From contig CAZUVT010000008.1 in NCBI GenBank assembly GCA_964623925.1, positions 1-28,919 on the forward strand: 28,919 bases of DNA, in the 5' to 3' direction. Both the position numbers and the translations under genes were made by a program. This document shows positions 16,923-24,907 of the stretch, one piece after another. This DNA comes from CATJXY01 sp964623925. GTDB taxonomy: Bacteria; Bacillota_I; Bacilli_A; Erysipelotrichales; Erysipelotrichaceae. Each line of letters begins with the position of its first letter. Positions within the stretch are counted from its first letter, which is position 1. The notes beneath the pieces were generated by a model that made no database searches, had not been told where the DNA came from, and saw only the letters and a list, made by a program, of their open reading frames with translations.

Positions 16923-18320
16923 CTAAAATCTAAAATATAAGAACGGATTATAACTTCCGGTTGCAAGAAATACCAAACAGATCCCCAAAATTACAAAAAG
17001 GAAACAGTCTGATAAGATTCCGAAAAAGATATTTTCATTAAATCGCTCAACAACTTTTTTCACCAAAGGCGTTGCCCCTATAACTGAAAGAATAAAATAT
17101 GGCCATAGATGCAGCACATCCAATGAGGCAAGCAATTGGAAATTGATTTGATAACTTCCGGTAAACAATAGAATCAAAATCTCTTTTGCCTGTTGCATGG
17201 ACTCAGAATTAAAGATAATAAATCCGATATTTACAAGAAAAAAAGTAATCAACTGATTGATGATCGGAAGCTTTTCCAGCACCTTTTTTGTAAACTGCTT
17301 TTCTATCAATAATAAAACCCCGAAATAAAGGCCCCAAAATATAAAATTCCAGCTGGCTCCATGCCAAAATCCCGTCAGCATCCATACAACAAGGATATTG
17401 CGAAGCCACTTTAATTTACTGACTCGATTTCCTCCAAGAGGAATGTAGATGTAATCCCTGAACCAACTTCCCAAAGAGATATGCCATCTTCTCCAAAACT
17501 CAGTGACTGACTTGGATACATACGGATAATCGAAGTTTTCAAGGAATTGAAATCCAAGCATTTTTCCCAATCCGATCGCCATATCGCTGTATCCGCTGAA
17601 ATCATAATAGATCTGGAATGTAAAAGCAACACTTCCCAGCAAAGCCAGAAATCCGTTCAGTTCAATTTTTTCGGCATTGACAAATAAGATATTTGCCAAA
17701 ATAGCAAGCTGATTCGATAAGATCACTTTCTTTCCTAACCCCACGATCAGTCTTCTAAGACCCTCTGCAAACAAATCAATTGATTCTTTTCTGTTTTTCA
17801 TTTCTGCTTCCACATCAATATATCGGACGATCGGTCCGGCAATCAGCTGAGGAAACAAGGCAACATAAGTTCCCAAGATCAGAAAATTCTTCTGAGCAGA
17901 AACTTTCTTACGATATACATCGATCATATAAGATAAGATCTGGAAAGTATAAAAACTGATTCCGATCGGCAAAGACAGCTCCAGTTTCTTAAATTGTATC
18001 TGAAAGATCCAATTGAGATTTTCAATGAAAAAATTTGTATATTTGAAAAAGATCAACAATCCCACATCAATTAAAATAGCTAAAGCAAGAATCGCTTTAG
18101 CATTTTTACTTTTCTCTAAAACCAAGGCCAGGAAGTAGTTAATCAGGATCTCTGCAATCATCAGAAAAACATAGATCGGTTCTCCCCAGGCATAGAAAAA
18201 CAGGCTCGCAGCAAAAAGCAAACAATTCCGCGCATTTCTATGTTTTGCTGGAATACAATAATATAAAACGATCACTATCGGCAAAAATAGCAAAAGAAAT
18301 TCCAAGCTGCTAAATAACAT
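16923..18320 (-). CDS. MBOAT-family O-acyltransferase, second copy
   Basis: A 465-residue polytopic membrane enzyme. SLPIGISFYTFQILSYMIDV (~116-135), DFSGYSDMAIGLGKMLGF, FWRRWHISLGSWF (His280) and LTGFWHGASWNF (His320) are the hallmark MBOAT blocks and match AlgI-type polysaccharide O-acetylases more closely than the copy at 23346-24767. ATG follows AAAGGA. No SGNH partner follows; instead a GtrB-like transferase begins 11 bases later, with its GAGG ribosome site immediately after the TAG. It heads the heptose operon, so its acceptor could be the heptose-bearing glycan, which is inference. It may share the SGNH partner encoded at 21889-23334. Confidence 0.92.
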   Translation of the reverse strand: MLFSSLEFLLLFLPIVIVLYYCIPAKHRNARNCLLFAASLFFYAWGEPIYVFLMIAEILINYFLALVLEKSKNAKAILALAILIDVGLLIFFKYTNFFIENLNWIFQIQFKKLELSLPIGISFYTFQILSYMIDVYRKKVSAQKNFLILGTYVALFPQLIAGPIVRYIDVEAEMKNRKESIDLFAEGLRRLIVGLGKKVILSNQLAILANILFVNAEKIELNGFLALLGSVAFTFQIYYDFSGYSDMAIGLGKMLGFQFLENFDYPYVSKSVTEFWRRWHISLGSWFRDYIYIPLGGNRVSKLKWLRNILVVWMLTGFWHGASWNFIFWGLYFGVLLLIEKQFTKKVLEKLPIINQLITFFLVNIGFIIFNSESMQQAKEILILLFTGSYQINFQLLASLDVLHLWPYFILSVIGATPLVKKVVERFNENIFFGILSDCFLFVILGICLVFLATGSYNPFLYFRF

Positions 18321-18346
18321 AGTTACGTCCTTTCTATGTTTGTTTT

Positions 18347-18375
18347 ATTATACCATGGTTTAACATCTTCGTCCA
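18347..18375 (-). promoter_or_regulatory. Promoter for the MBOAT-GtrB-heptose operon
   Basis: On the minus strand TGGACG, a 17-base spacer and TATAAT with a TGG extension (TGGTATAAT) end 27 bases before the ATG at 18320. The hexamer and extension are consensus; the -35 matches 4 of 6. It lies just downstream of the terminator at 18391-18414. Confidence 0.78.
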
Positions 18376-18390
18376 GTAACTGCAAAAGGT

Positions 18391-18414
18391 TTAAAAAGTC
18401 GGATAAATCCGACT
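18391..18414 (-). terminator. Factor-independent terminator overlapping the GT2 stop codon
   Basis: AGTCGGA-TTTA-TCCGACT forms a 7-bp GC-containing stem with a 4-base loop, followed by TTTTT on the minus strand. The first bases of the stem are the last two bases of the TAG stop at 18413-18415. It ends the MBOAT/YfhO operon. Confidence 0.85.
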
Positions 18415-19372
18415 ATTTTGCATATTTAAAGATAAAAGAATAGAACTTGAATGTGAGAGAATTGACAGTTTTGAAATATTTATTTTTCAAACCCGGCAGT
18501 GTATTCAAATATCGATTTTTCTTCCAATTCGGGAAATTTTCATGCAGTGTCTTGTAGAGCATCTCTAAAGTTTTCTTTCGATCTGATCGATCCTGAATCT
18601 TGACTGCACTTCTGAATGGCTGACCTAAGAAAAAACGTATCGACAAATACTCCAATTCTTCATAGTACTCCACATAAAGCCCCTTGCTTTTAAAATAATC
18701 ATATAGGTCTTCAAATATGTAAACTACTTCTTTGACTTTATGATTGTGCGACGCCATAGAAGATCCCGGACGCTGAACATAATGCAAGAGCGGCTCATCC
18801 ACGAAGATGAATTTCTTCATATACGGGGTCAATTTATACATATAGGAAGCATCCTCATAGCGATACCCTTCAATGAACCTGATACCCAGTTCCCGCACAA
18901 AATCGGTGCGGTAGATCTTATTCCATAAAACCGCATGCAATTTGATCATCATTTCCTTGCATGAATAGTATGGACCGTCTACATACGGATCTTCGTGATC
19001 TTCGTAGGTAAAATAAAAGTTACAGATCGAAACATCGGCATCTTCTCTCTTAGCAGCATTATACAGCTTTTCAAACATATCCAATTCTACATAATCATCG
19101 CCATCGAGATATCCGATATATTCCCCGCTCGCATGCTCAATGCCATAATTTCGAACAGAAGCAATTCCCCCATTCGGCTTGATCAGACTTCTGACTTTAT
19201 CCGGATATTCTTTTACATAACGATCAACGATCTCTTGCGAATTGTCCGGACTTCCATCATTGATCGCCAGAATTTCGATCTCTTCCAAGGTTTGGTGAAC
19301 TAACGAATCCAGACATTTATCCAAATATTTTTCTACATTATAAATCGGTACGATAACACTTACTTTTTTCAT
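18413..19372 (-). CDS. GT2 family glycosyltransferase
   Basis: A 319-residue cytoplasmic GT-A fold transferase of the GT2 family. It shows VSVIVPIYNVEKYL at the N-terminus, INDGS (37-41), NGGIASVRNYGI (67-78) and the metal-binding DGDD (90-93). The ATG at 19372 overlaps the YfhO stop as ATGA and is preceded by GAGGAAAAAG. An in-frame extension of 29 codons upstream lies inside yfhO and has no glycosyltransferase character, so it was not used. Donor and acceptor cannot be assigned. It is the last gene of the MBOAT-SGNH-YfhO operon; its TAG overlaps the terminator stem. Confidence 0.88.
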   Translation of the reverse strand: MKKVSVIVPIYNVEKYLDKCLDSLVHQTLEEIEILAINDGSPDNSQEIVDRYVKEYPDKVRSLIKPNGGIASVRNYGIEHASGEYIGYLDGDDYVELDMFEKLYNAAKREDADVSICNFYFTYEDHEDPYVDGPYYSCKEMMIKLHAVLWNKIYRTDFVRELGIRFIEGYRYEDASYMYKLTPYMKKFIFVDEPLLHYVQRPGSSMASHNHKVKEVVYIFEDLYDYFKSKGLYVEYYEELEYLSIRFFLGQPFRSAVKIQDRSDRKKTLEMLYKTLHENFPNWKKNRYLNTLPGLKNKYFKTVNSLTFKFYSFIFKYAK

Positions 19373-21876
19373 TTCTTTTTCCTCTTGCAAATTAAGTATA
19401 CTAAAAATAATCCCGAAAGTACAGAAATAACAATTCCCACAGTAAGAGATGAAGGCCAATATGTAAGTTCCACCGTAAAGGAACCTTCGTCACATTCAAA
19501 TCCGACAAATCCCAAATCAACGATTTTGACTTCTTTTTCCTGACCGTTCACTTTTACATGCCAGCCCGGATCATAAGGAATATTGGTCATGACCATCATT
19601 GCTTGATCTAAATCGATTTTTCCAACTATCTTGTCGTTTGCCTGATGCACATCGTAGAACGTTGTCAAATTATCGGTATGTTCTTCATAATATCCGACCA
19701 ACTGTTCCGCATAGATATGAAATGGATCACTTTTCTCTGTTGCATAAGGGGCTTCGATCACGATCTTATCAAACGCAATATCCGGAGGATAGTAAAAACT
19801 GATGTAATTATATTGAACAAAATGCTGAGAATGAACTTCCGTACCCTCTTTATACAAAGTCACATTCACATCGCAGAGATCTTGATTTTCTATAGTTAAG
19901 ATCGTTCCGCTTCGGTCATTGCTCAATTCTATTTCAATATGTCTTGGATCCCAATCACCCCCGATCTGAAACATGGAATCAAAAAACTCATACTGAAAGT
20001 TTTCACTGTCCTTTGTGATGATATAGAAAGGCAATAAACGATCCTGATCGATGAAGCTCAATGATTTAAAGACTTCTTCATTCAAAGTCTTATCTGTTGC
20101 AAATCCCAGATAAAGACATCTCTTATTCAAATAAATATTATAATCCACCATCTTTTCCACAAATAAATATCCATACGGTATCACTTCATCATCCTGATCG
20201 CTGATCCAGTATTTGACACCCATTAAATTATCTGTTTTGATTCTGCCGGTATTTAAATTGATTTTCCACCCTTTCTTAAATCTCGCCAAAAAATCTTCCT
20301 GATAGAAATTGTAAAGTGATGAATAAACAGTTGTCGAAGCGATGTTGTTCATAAAAGGCATATTTTCATAAAAACGATCCATTCTTGAGGAAAATCCGAT
20401 CCGATAAAACATCGGATCAATGCTTTTCAAGTAGTCAATAACAAAATCCAGATCATGAATTTCCATTTGCAGATCTTCTGCTTTGATGTATCCGTCTTCA
20501 TGAAACATCATCTTCATCGGCAAGATGGCTTCTGTCATAGCGAGGATGATCAAAATGATCTTATTATTTTTCAGAGTTGCAAATAAATACAGAATTAACA
20601 ACAGACAGATTCCGGCCATGACTTTTATCAAGAAACGAACATCTTTCATCAGCCATTTATAATAACTGAACACAATAAATAGACCAATCATCAGAATCAT
20701 TATTAAAGCAGAAATGCATAATTTCTTTCCATCGATTCTTTTTTCATCCACTTCATTCAGGATATTGGCCGCAACATAAATATTAAACAAAGCAATCATA
20801 TAATACCAGCGGCTTTCCAGGCTTCCTTGTAAAAGCTTATAGAAAACCGGAAATATCAACATGAAACCAAATAAAGCAAAGGTTCCCAGATAAACATTTC
20901 TCTTCTTTTTATTCTTCATAAAAGGAACCGCCATACATAATAACACCACAAAAATGGAAGTATATAGGCTTAATCCACCACTCCATCCCAATCCATTTCC
21001 TGTTTCATAGGCAATGAATAAATTGGAATCGTAGCGATGAATAACAGGTGAAAAAAGTGATGTGATGATGCGATAAATGACTTTCCAGTTGACGGGATGA
21101 AATAAAGATACTGCATTATCTGAAAGACGTGAAGACATTAGGACGATCTGAGCACATGGAAGCAGAACAAAGCAGCTTAATCCCACTCCCAACAAGATGG
21201 ATCCGAATATTTTTCCCAAAAACCGGCATAACTCTTTCAGATCATATTCGGATTCGCTCAGCAGCCGGACACATGCGTAGATCATCAAAAACGGCAAAAA
21301 CATATAAGCGCAGTAATAATTGATGATGCATAAAGCGGCCACGGCAAGCGTGATTCCCAAAAAATTGCCCCGGTCAAACAGATACCGATCCGCAAGATAA
21401 AGCAATAAAAAATAAAGAAAATATGTATCCAGAAACAAATTGTAGTGGAATAAAAAGCAGACCCACCCGCAGAAAGTTGCCGCTAATGCGCCAATCACAG
21501 CGATATAATCTTTATGAAGGATATTTTTCAACCATTGATAAGCAAAGATATACGCCAAAAACAATTTCAACATATTCAAAGTTAAGAATGAAAAAACGAT
21601 CCATTCCTTCGGTAAAAGACAGCAAAACCAGAAAAACGGGCTTGTCAGATAATAATAAACTTCACAAAATGAACTGGCACCATATGCATTGGAAAAATCC
21701 CAAAGGCCTAAAGAACCTGAATGCACCTTTTCCCATCCACCCAGATAAAATTGAAGCATCTGCTCGGATGAATCTCCATAAAAGAGTAAGATTCCCTTAT
21801 TAGAAAAAACAAGAGGCAAAAAGATCAATGCAAGCACACCTAATATAGGGAATATGATCTTTATCTTTTGTTTCAT
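19369..21876 (-). CDS. YfhO-family polytopic membrane protein (predicted GT-C-type glycosyltransferase)
   Basis: An 835-residue protein with many transmembrane helices in the first ~440 residues, a large extracellular domain (~460-800) and a final membrane helix with a Lys/Arg tail. The first loop carries YGDSSEQMLQF (Asp35, Gln39), and the C-terminus has the family's DPGWHVKVNGQ and a Y-W-P-S preceding the last helix. YfhO proteins are linked to side-chain glycosylation of teichoic acids using polyprenyl-phosphate sugars; transfer of a sugar to an extracellular acceptor is inferred here. TAAGGAGGGATTGAAATG at the junction means the ribosome site begins at the upstream stop. Its TGA overlaps the start of the next GT2 gene (ATGA). 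Confidence 0.85.
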   Translation of the reverse strand: MKQKIKIIFPILGVLALIFLPLVFSNKGILLFYGDSSEQMLQFYLGGWEKVHSGSLGLWDFSNAYGASSFCEVYYYLTSPFFWFCCLLPKEWIVFSFLTLNMLKLFLAYIFAYQWLKNILHKDYIAVIGALAATFCGWVCFLFHYNLFLDTYFLYFLLLYLADRYLFDRGNFLGITLAVAALCIINYYCAYMFLPFLMIYACVRLLSESEYDLKELCRFLGKIFGSILLGVGLSCFVLLPCAQIVLMSSRLSDNAVSLFHPVNWKVIYRIITSLFSPVIHRYDSNLFIAYETGNGLGWSGGLSLYTSIFVVLLCMAVPFMKNKKKRNVYLGTFALFGFMLIFPVFYKLLQGSLESRWYYMIALFNIYVAANILNEVDEKRIDGKKLCISALIMILMIGLFIVFSYYKWLMKDVRFLIKVMAGICLLLILYLFATLKNNKIILIILAMTEAILPMKMMFHEDGYIKAEDLQMEIHDLDFVIDYLKSIDPMFYRIGFSSRMDRFYENMPFMNNIASTTVYSSLYNFYQEDFLARFKKGWKINLNTGRIKTDNLMGVKYWISDQDDEVIPYGYLFVEKMVDYNIYLNKRCLYLGFATDKTLNEEVFKSLSFIDQDRLLPFYIITKDSENFQYEFFDSMFQIGGDWDPRHIEIELSNDRSGTILTIENQDLCDVNVTLYKEGTEVHSQHFVQYNYISFYYPPDIAFDKIVIEAPYATEKSDPFHIYAEQLVGYYEEHTDNLTTFYDVHQANDKIVGKIDLDQAMMVMTNIPYDPGWHVKVNGQEKEVKIVDLGFVGFECDEGSFTVELTYWPSSLTVGIVISVLSGLFLVYLICKRKKK

Positions 21877-21888
21877 TTCAATCCCTCC

Positions 21889-23334
21889 TTAATACGAAAT
21901 TTCAAACTCATCAACCGTCTCAATGCAGATCTTGCCTACCACTTTCTTAGTAAAGTTATCAATAATGACAACATTGATTCCCTTTTGATCGACGGTCATT
22001 TCCAAGTCATCAATTGAAGTATGTTGTTCAAACGAAGTATTGATAAAAACATAGTGATCCTGCCAAGTTCCGACATACTCAAGTTCATCCTGACTTTTAA
22101 TGGAATCTAAGATCTGTCTGTGAGAGATCACCGCAACATATTTAATCCCTGCTTCTTTTTTCAAATTCAGTTCCAAACCGAGATCATACAAATTTTTCTG
22201 ATTTTGATCCGTAACAGCGGTATGATCAAATCCCGGATAACTGATAATCATAGTCAAATCCGTATAATCAATAAACTTTGAAAGCTGATCGGCATCTTTC
22301 AATGTCCAACAGAATGTCTGTAAAGTGCTGAAGTACAGATCCTGATACTCTTGCCTGTATATATCTGCATTCACGGACTCAATATCAAAATGCTCATTAA
22401 TATACTCCGCAATGACATTAGTCACTTTGATTGCACCGCGGACATTGCAATGCCATACATCGCCATCTACATCGAATTTGAAATCATATTTATTGTAATC
22501 TAAATTCATATCCAAGATCGGAATCTCATGAAGATAAGCAAATTCCGCCAACATATTCATCGTCTTAAAATCTTCCTCTTCTTCATAAAAAGGCGTTTTA
22601 AACAAGATCAATTCAATATCATTTTCCTTAGCTAAAGAAACGATATATTCCAAATAAGAAAGCTGACTTTCAATCGGCCTTTTCTGATTGGTCGTATAAT
22701 ATACCGGTCTTTCAAAAACATCATTACTTCCCGGCCAACCGGAGGTAAAACCAAAAGTCGGATTAAAATGATCTGAAAGCGGATAAAGCCATTCCTCTTC
22801 TTCGATCTCACTCCAACGACTTCTATACAGCATCAGATCAAATTTTGCATTAAAACGTTCCTCTTCATCTTCCAACAGATCCAAAGCTTTGAATTTATTT
22901 CCGCTTGTTTTCAGATCTTCAAGATTTTTTTGAATGATCCCGCTTGTCTGGCATCCTTGAGAAGATGGCAATAGACTGAAGAGATCCAAGACCACCACTT
23001 TGGGTTTCTGTGTCTTCAAAGCCTCGATAAAATAATGGTAAGTTACCCCAATTGGCTGGCACTCACCGGCGAATACATAAGAATTCAAACCGGTTCTTTC
23101 ATAGAAAACAGCCGGATTAAAGGCATAATAGGAATGAGAAGTCCCCAAAAAAAGCACATCCATGGAGTTTTCTTCCAAGGCATAAAAACCTGCCACCTTA
23201 TTTGATGTATCATTCGGAAGTTCTATTTTTTTTATTCTCAGCGCAGCCGAACAATATAAAATTACTCCGACTGCGATCAGGCAGAGAAGCATCGCTTTTA
23301 TTAATATTTTCATCCCATTTAAAATCAATCTCAT
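21889..23334 (-). CDS. Membrane-anchored SGNH-like acyltransferase/esterase partner
   Basis: A 481-residue protein with one N-terminal membrane segment (~8-32) and an extracellular domain. GTSHS (64-68) fits the block-I serine (Ser66) of SGNH hydrolases, and DVWH (292-295) fits the C-terminal Asp-x-x-His pair, followed by a GAIKVTN helix as in DltD/AlgX-like proteins. These proteins accept an acyl group exported by an MBOAT and place it on a glycan. About 180 further residues follow the His and are not recognised. The ATG follows AGGG, 11 bases after the MBOAT stop, so the pair is translated from one message. The substrate is unknown. The catalytic triad assignment is from motif spacing. Confidence 0.75.
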   Translation of the reverse strand: MRLILNGMKILIKAMLLCLIAVGVILYCSAALRIKKIELPNDTSNKVAGFYALEENSMDVLFLGTSHSYYAFNPAVFYERTGLNSYVFAGECQPIGVTYHYFIEALKTQKPKVVVLDLFSLLPSSQGCQTSGIIQKNLEDLKTSGNKFKALDLLEDEEERFNAKFDLMLYRSRWSEIEEEEWLYPLSDHFNPTFGFTSGWPGSNDVFERPVYYTTNQKRPIESQLSYLEYIVSLAKENDIELILFKTPFYEEEEDFKTMNMLAEFAYLHEIPILDMNLDYNKYDFKFDVDGDVWHCNVRGAIKVTNVIAEYINEHFDIESVNADIYRQEYQDLYFSTLQTFCWTLKDADQLSKFIDYTDLTMIISYPGFDHTAVTDQNQKNLYDLGLELNLKKEAGIKYVAVISHRQILDSIKSQDELEYVGTWQDHYVFINTSFEQHTSIDDLEMTVDQKGINVVIIDNFTKKVVGKICIETVDEFEISY

Positions 23335-23345
23335 AGCTTATCCCT

Positions 23346-24767
23346 CTAAAACTCAAAGTACGTGAAATAATTTGGATCATATTCTGAGCCATATGCCGCG
23401 AAAAGAACAAAAATAACGATCATGGAAACATAGACGATCCATCTAAAAATCGGACTGCGATCAGAAAACCATTTTAGAGCATCAGTCCGATAACGCAATA
23501 ATTCTATGATAAAAAAGGAACCGATCAAAGCAATGAAAAACTGCCCCTCTTTTTCATTATATCCAAGTAAAGAAAAATCAAAATGAAAATCTGACCACCC
23601 TAAAAATGATCTTTGAATCAGATTCAACGCAACAGCCCCATCCTTTATTCTAAAAAACAGCCACAGATAGCTCACTAAGACAAATGTCCAGCAGCGTGTA
23701 AACAAATGCGTCACAAACAAAATCACCTTATTCCTGATTCTGATGCACCGGCGGATCAGATCTTCAGCAACTTGCAACAAGCCGTGAAGAAATCCCCATA
23801 AAACAAAATTCAAGGCCGCTCCATGCCAAAGACCACTGATCAAAAAGACGATGATCAAATTGCAATATTTTCGAATCGTTCCTTTCCGGCTTCCTCCTAA
23901 AGGAATATAAATATAATTTTGAAACCAGGTCGATAATGAGATATGCCATCGATCCCAGAAATCTTTCAAAGATACTGCAAAATAAGGTGTTCGGAAATTC
24001 GGCTTTGTCTCGATCATAAGACATTTAGCTGCACCGATTGCGATATTGCTGTAGGCATCGAAATCAAGATACAGATTCAAAGAATATAAAAAGATTCCGA
24101 CAAGAATCGTACTCCCTTCCGCATTTTCCATGGAAAAGATCTTTTCCACCAAGATAGCGAGATTATCTGAAAAAACCATTTTTTCAAACATACCCATCAT
24201 CATTAAAATGAATCCGTTTCTACATAGTTCATAGTCAAATCTTTGTCTTCTATTTAATGAATTCGAGAAATTTTCATATCTTTCGATCGGTCCGGATGCT
24301 AATTGAACAAAAAATGAAACATAGATACAATAGTCTAAAAAGGACAATTTCTCTATCTTGCCATGATAAACATCAATACAGTAACTTAATATTTTAAAGG
24401 TATAGAAAGAAAGTCCTAAAGGTGAGATGATCGTCTTTTTTAACGTAAAAGATGTTTTAAAAATCGTATTCACGCACTCATAGAAAAAAGCACTGTATTT
24501 ATAATAAAACAAAATACCGCAAGACAGCAAAACTATGATCAACATCAGTATCTTCTTATTAGAATGATTTGGAATGAACCGACAGATCATATAAGAACCG
24601 CAAATCATAAAAATCAATAAAATCGCATCATTGGCAATAAAAAAATAATAAAATAAAATATTGGCACTTAATAATATAATCTTATGATAAAACAGATTTT
24701 CAAAAAAATGATAACAAACAAAGAGTAATATCATAAATCCGATGAACTGAAAGGATATTAAATTCAT
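23346..24767 (-). CDS. MBOAT-family O-acyltransferase (AlgI/DltB-type), first copy
   Basis: A 473-residue polytopic membrane enzyme of the MBOAT family, which moves acyl groups (often acetyl) across the membrane onto extracellular glycans. Diagnostic stretches are SPLGLSFYTFKILSY (~115-129), the DFDAYSNIAIG helix (~235-245), DFWDRWHISLSTWF (~269-282, His275) and SGLWHGAALNF (~311-321), whose His315 matches the catalytic His. The ATG has AGGAG 7 bases upstream. The next gene, 11 bases downstream, encodes an SGNH-type protein, the common partner that completes acyl transfer outside. A second MBOAT is encoded at 16923-18320. The acyl group and acceptor sugar cannot be read from sequence. Confidence 0.9.
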   Translation of the reverse strand: MNLISFQFIGFMILLFVCYHFFENLFYHKIILLSANILFYYFFIANDAILLIFMICGSYMICRFIPNHSNKKILMLIIVLLSCGILFYYKYSAFFYECVNTIFKTSFTLKKTIISPLGLSFYTFKILSYCIDVYHGKIEKLSFLDYCIYVSFFVQLASGPIERYENFSNSLNRRQRFDYELCRNGFILMMMGMFEKMVFSDNLAILVEKIFSMENAEGSTILVGIFLYSLNLYLDFDAYSNIAIGAAKCLMIETKPNFRTPYFAVSLKDFWDRWHISLSTWFQNYIYIPLGGSRKGTIRKYCNLIIVFLISGLWHGAALNFVLWGFLHGLLQVAEDLIRRCIRIRNKVILFVTHLFTRCWTFVLVSYLWLFFRIKDGAVALNLIQRSFLGWSDFHFDFSLLGYNEKEGQFFIALIGSFFIIELLRYRTDALKWFSDRSPIFRWIVYVSMIVIFVLFAAYGSEYDPNYFTYFEF

Positions 24768-24785
24768 AAAAAGTCTCCTGCAAAT

Positions 24786-24814
24786 ATTATATTAAAAATG
24801 ATCGGTTCTTTCAA
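24786..24814 (-). promoter_or_regulatory. Sigma-A-type promoter for the MBOAT-SGNH-YfhO-GT2 operon
   Basis: TTGAAA, a 17-base spacer and TATAAT on the minus strand, ending 19 bases before the ATG at 24767. This is a near-consensus housekeeping promoter just after the terminator at 24866-24900, so the downstream operon is transcribed independently. Confidence 0.8.
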
Positions 24815-24865
24815 TGCATAATTTTCATTCAAATCAAATACGCTCTTTTCTATTTAAAAGAATAA

Positions 24866-24900
24866 TTAAAAACGATTTTGACCGACTGATCAAAATCGTT
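24866..24900 (-). terminator. Factor-independent terminator after the LCP lipoprotein
   Basis: An 11-bp stem (AACGATTTTGA / TCAAAATCGTT) with an 8-base loop begins 7 bases after the TAA and is followed on the minus strand by TTTTTAATTATT. It separates the LCP gene from the MBOAT operon. Confidence 0.88.
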
Positions 24901-24907
24901 CTTTGTT

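Noticed and set aside
19373..19459. 29-codon N-terminal extension of the GT2 gene
   Set aside because: Lies within yfhO, lacks GT2 similarity, and the ATG at 19372 has a good ribosome site and ATGA overlap.
21423..21803. Plus-strand open frame of 126 codons opposite the YfhO gene
   Set aside because: Low-complexity basic translation and no start signals; antisense to coding sequence.
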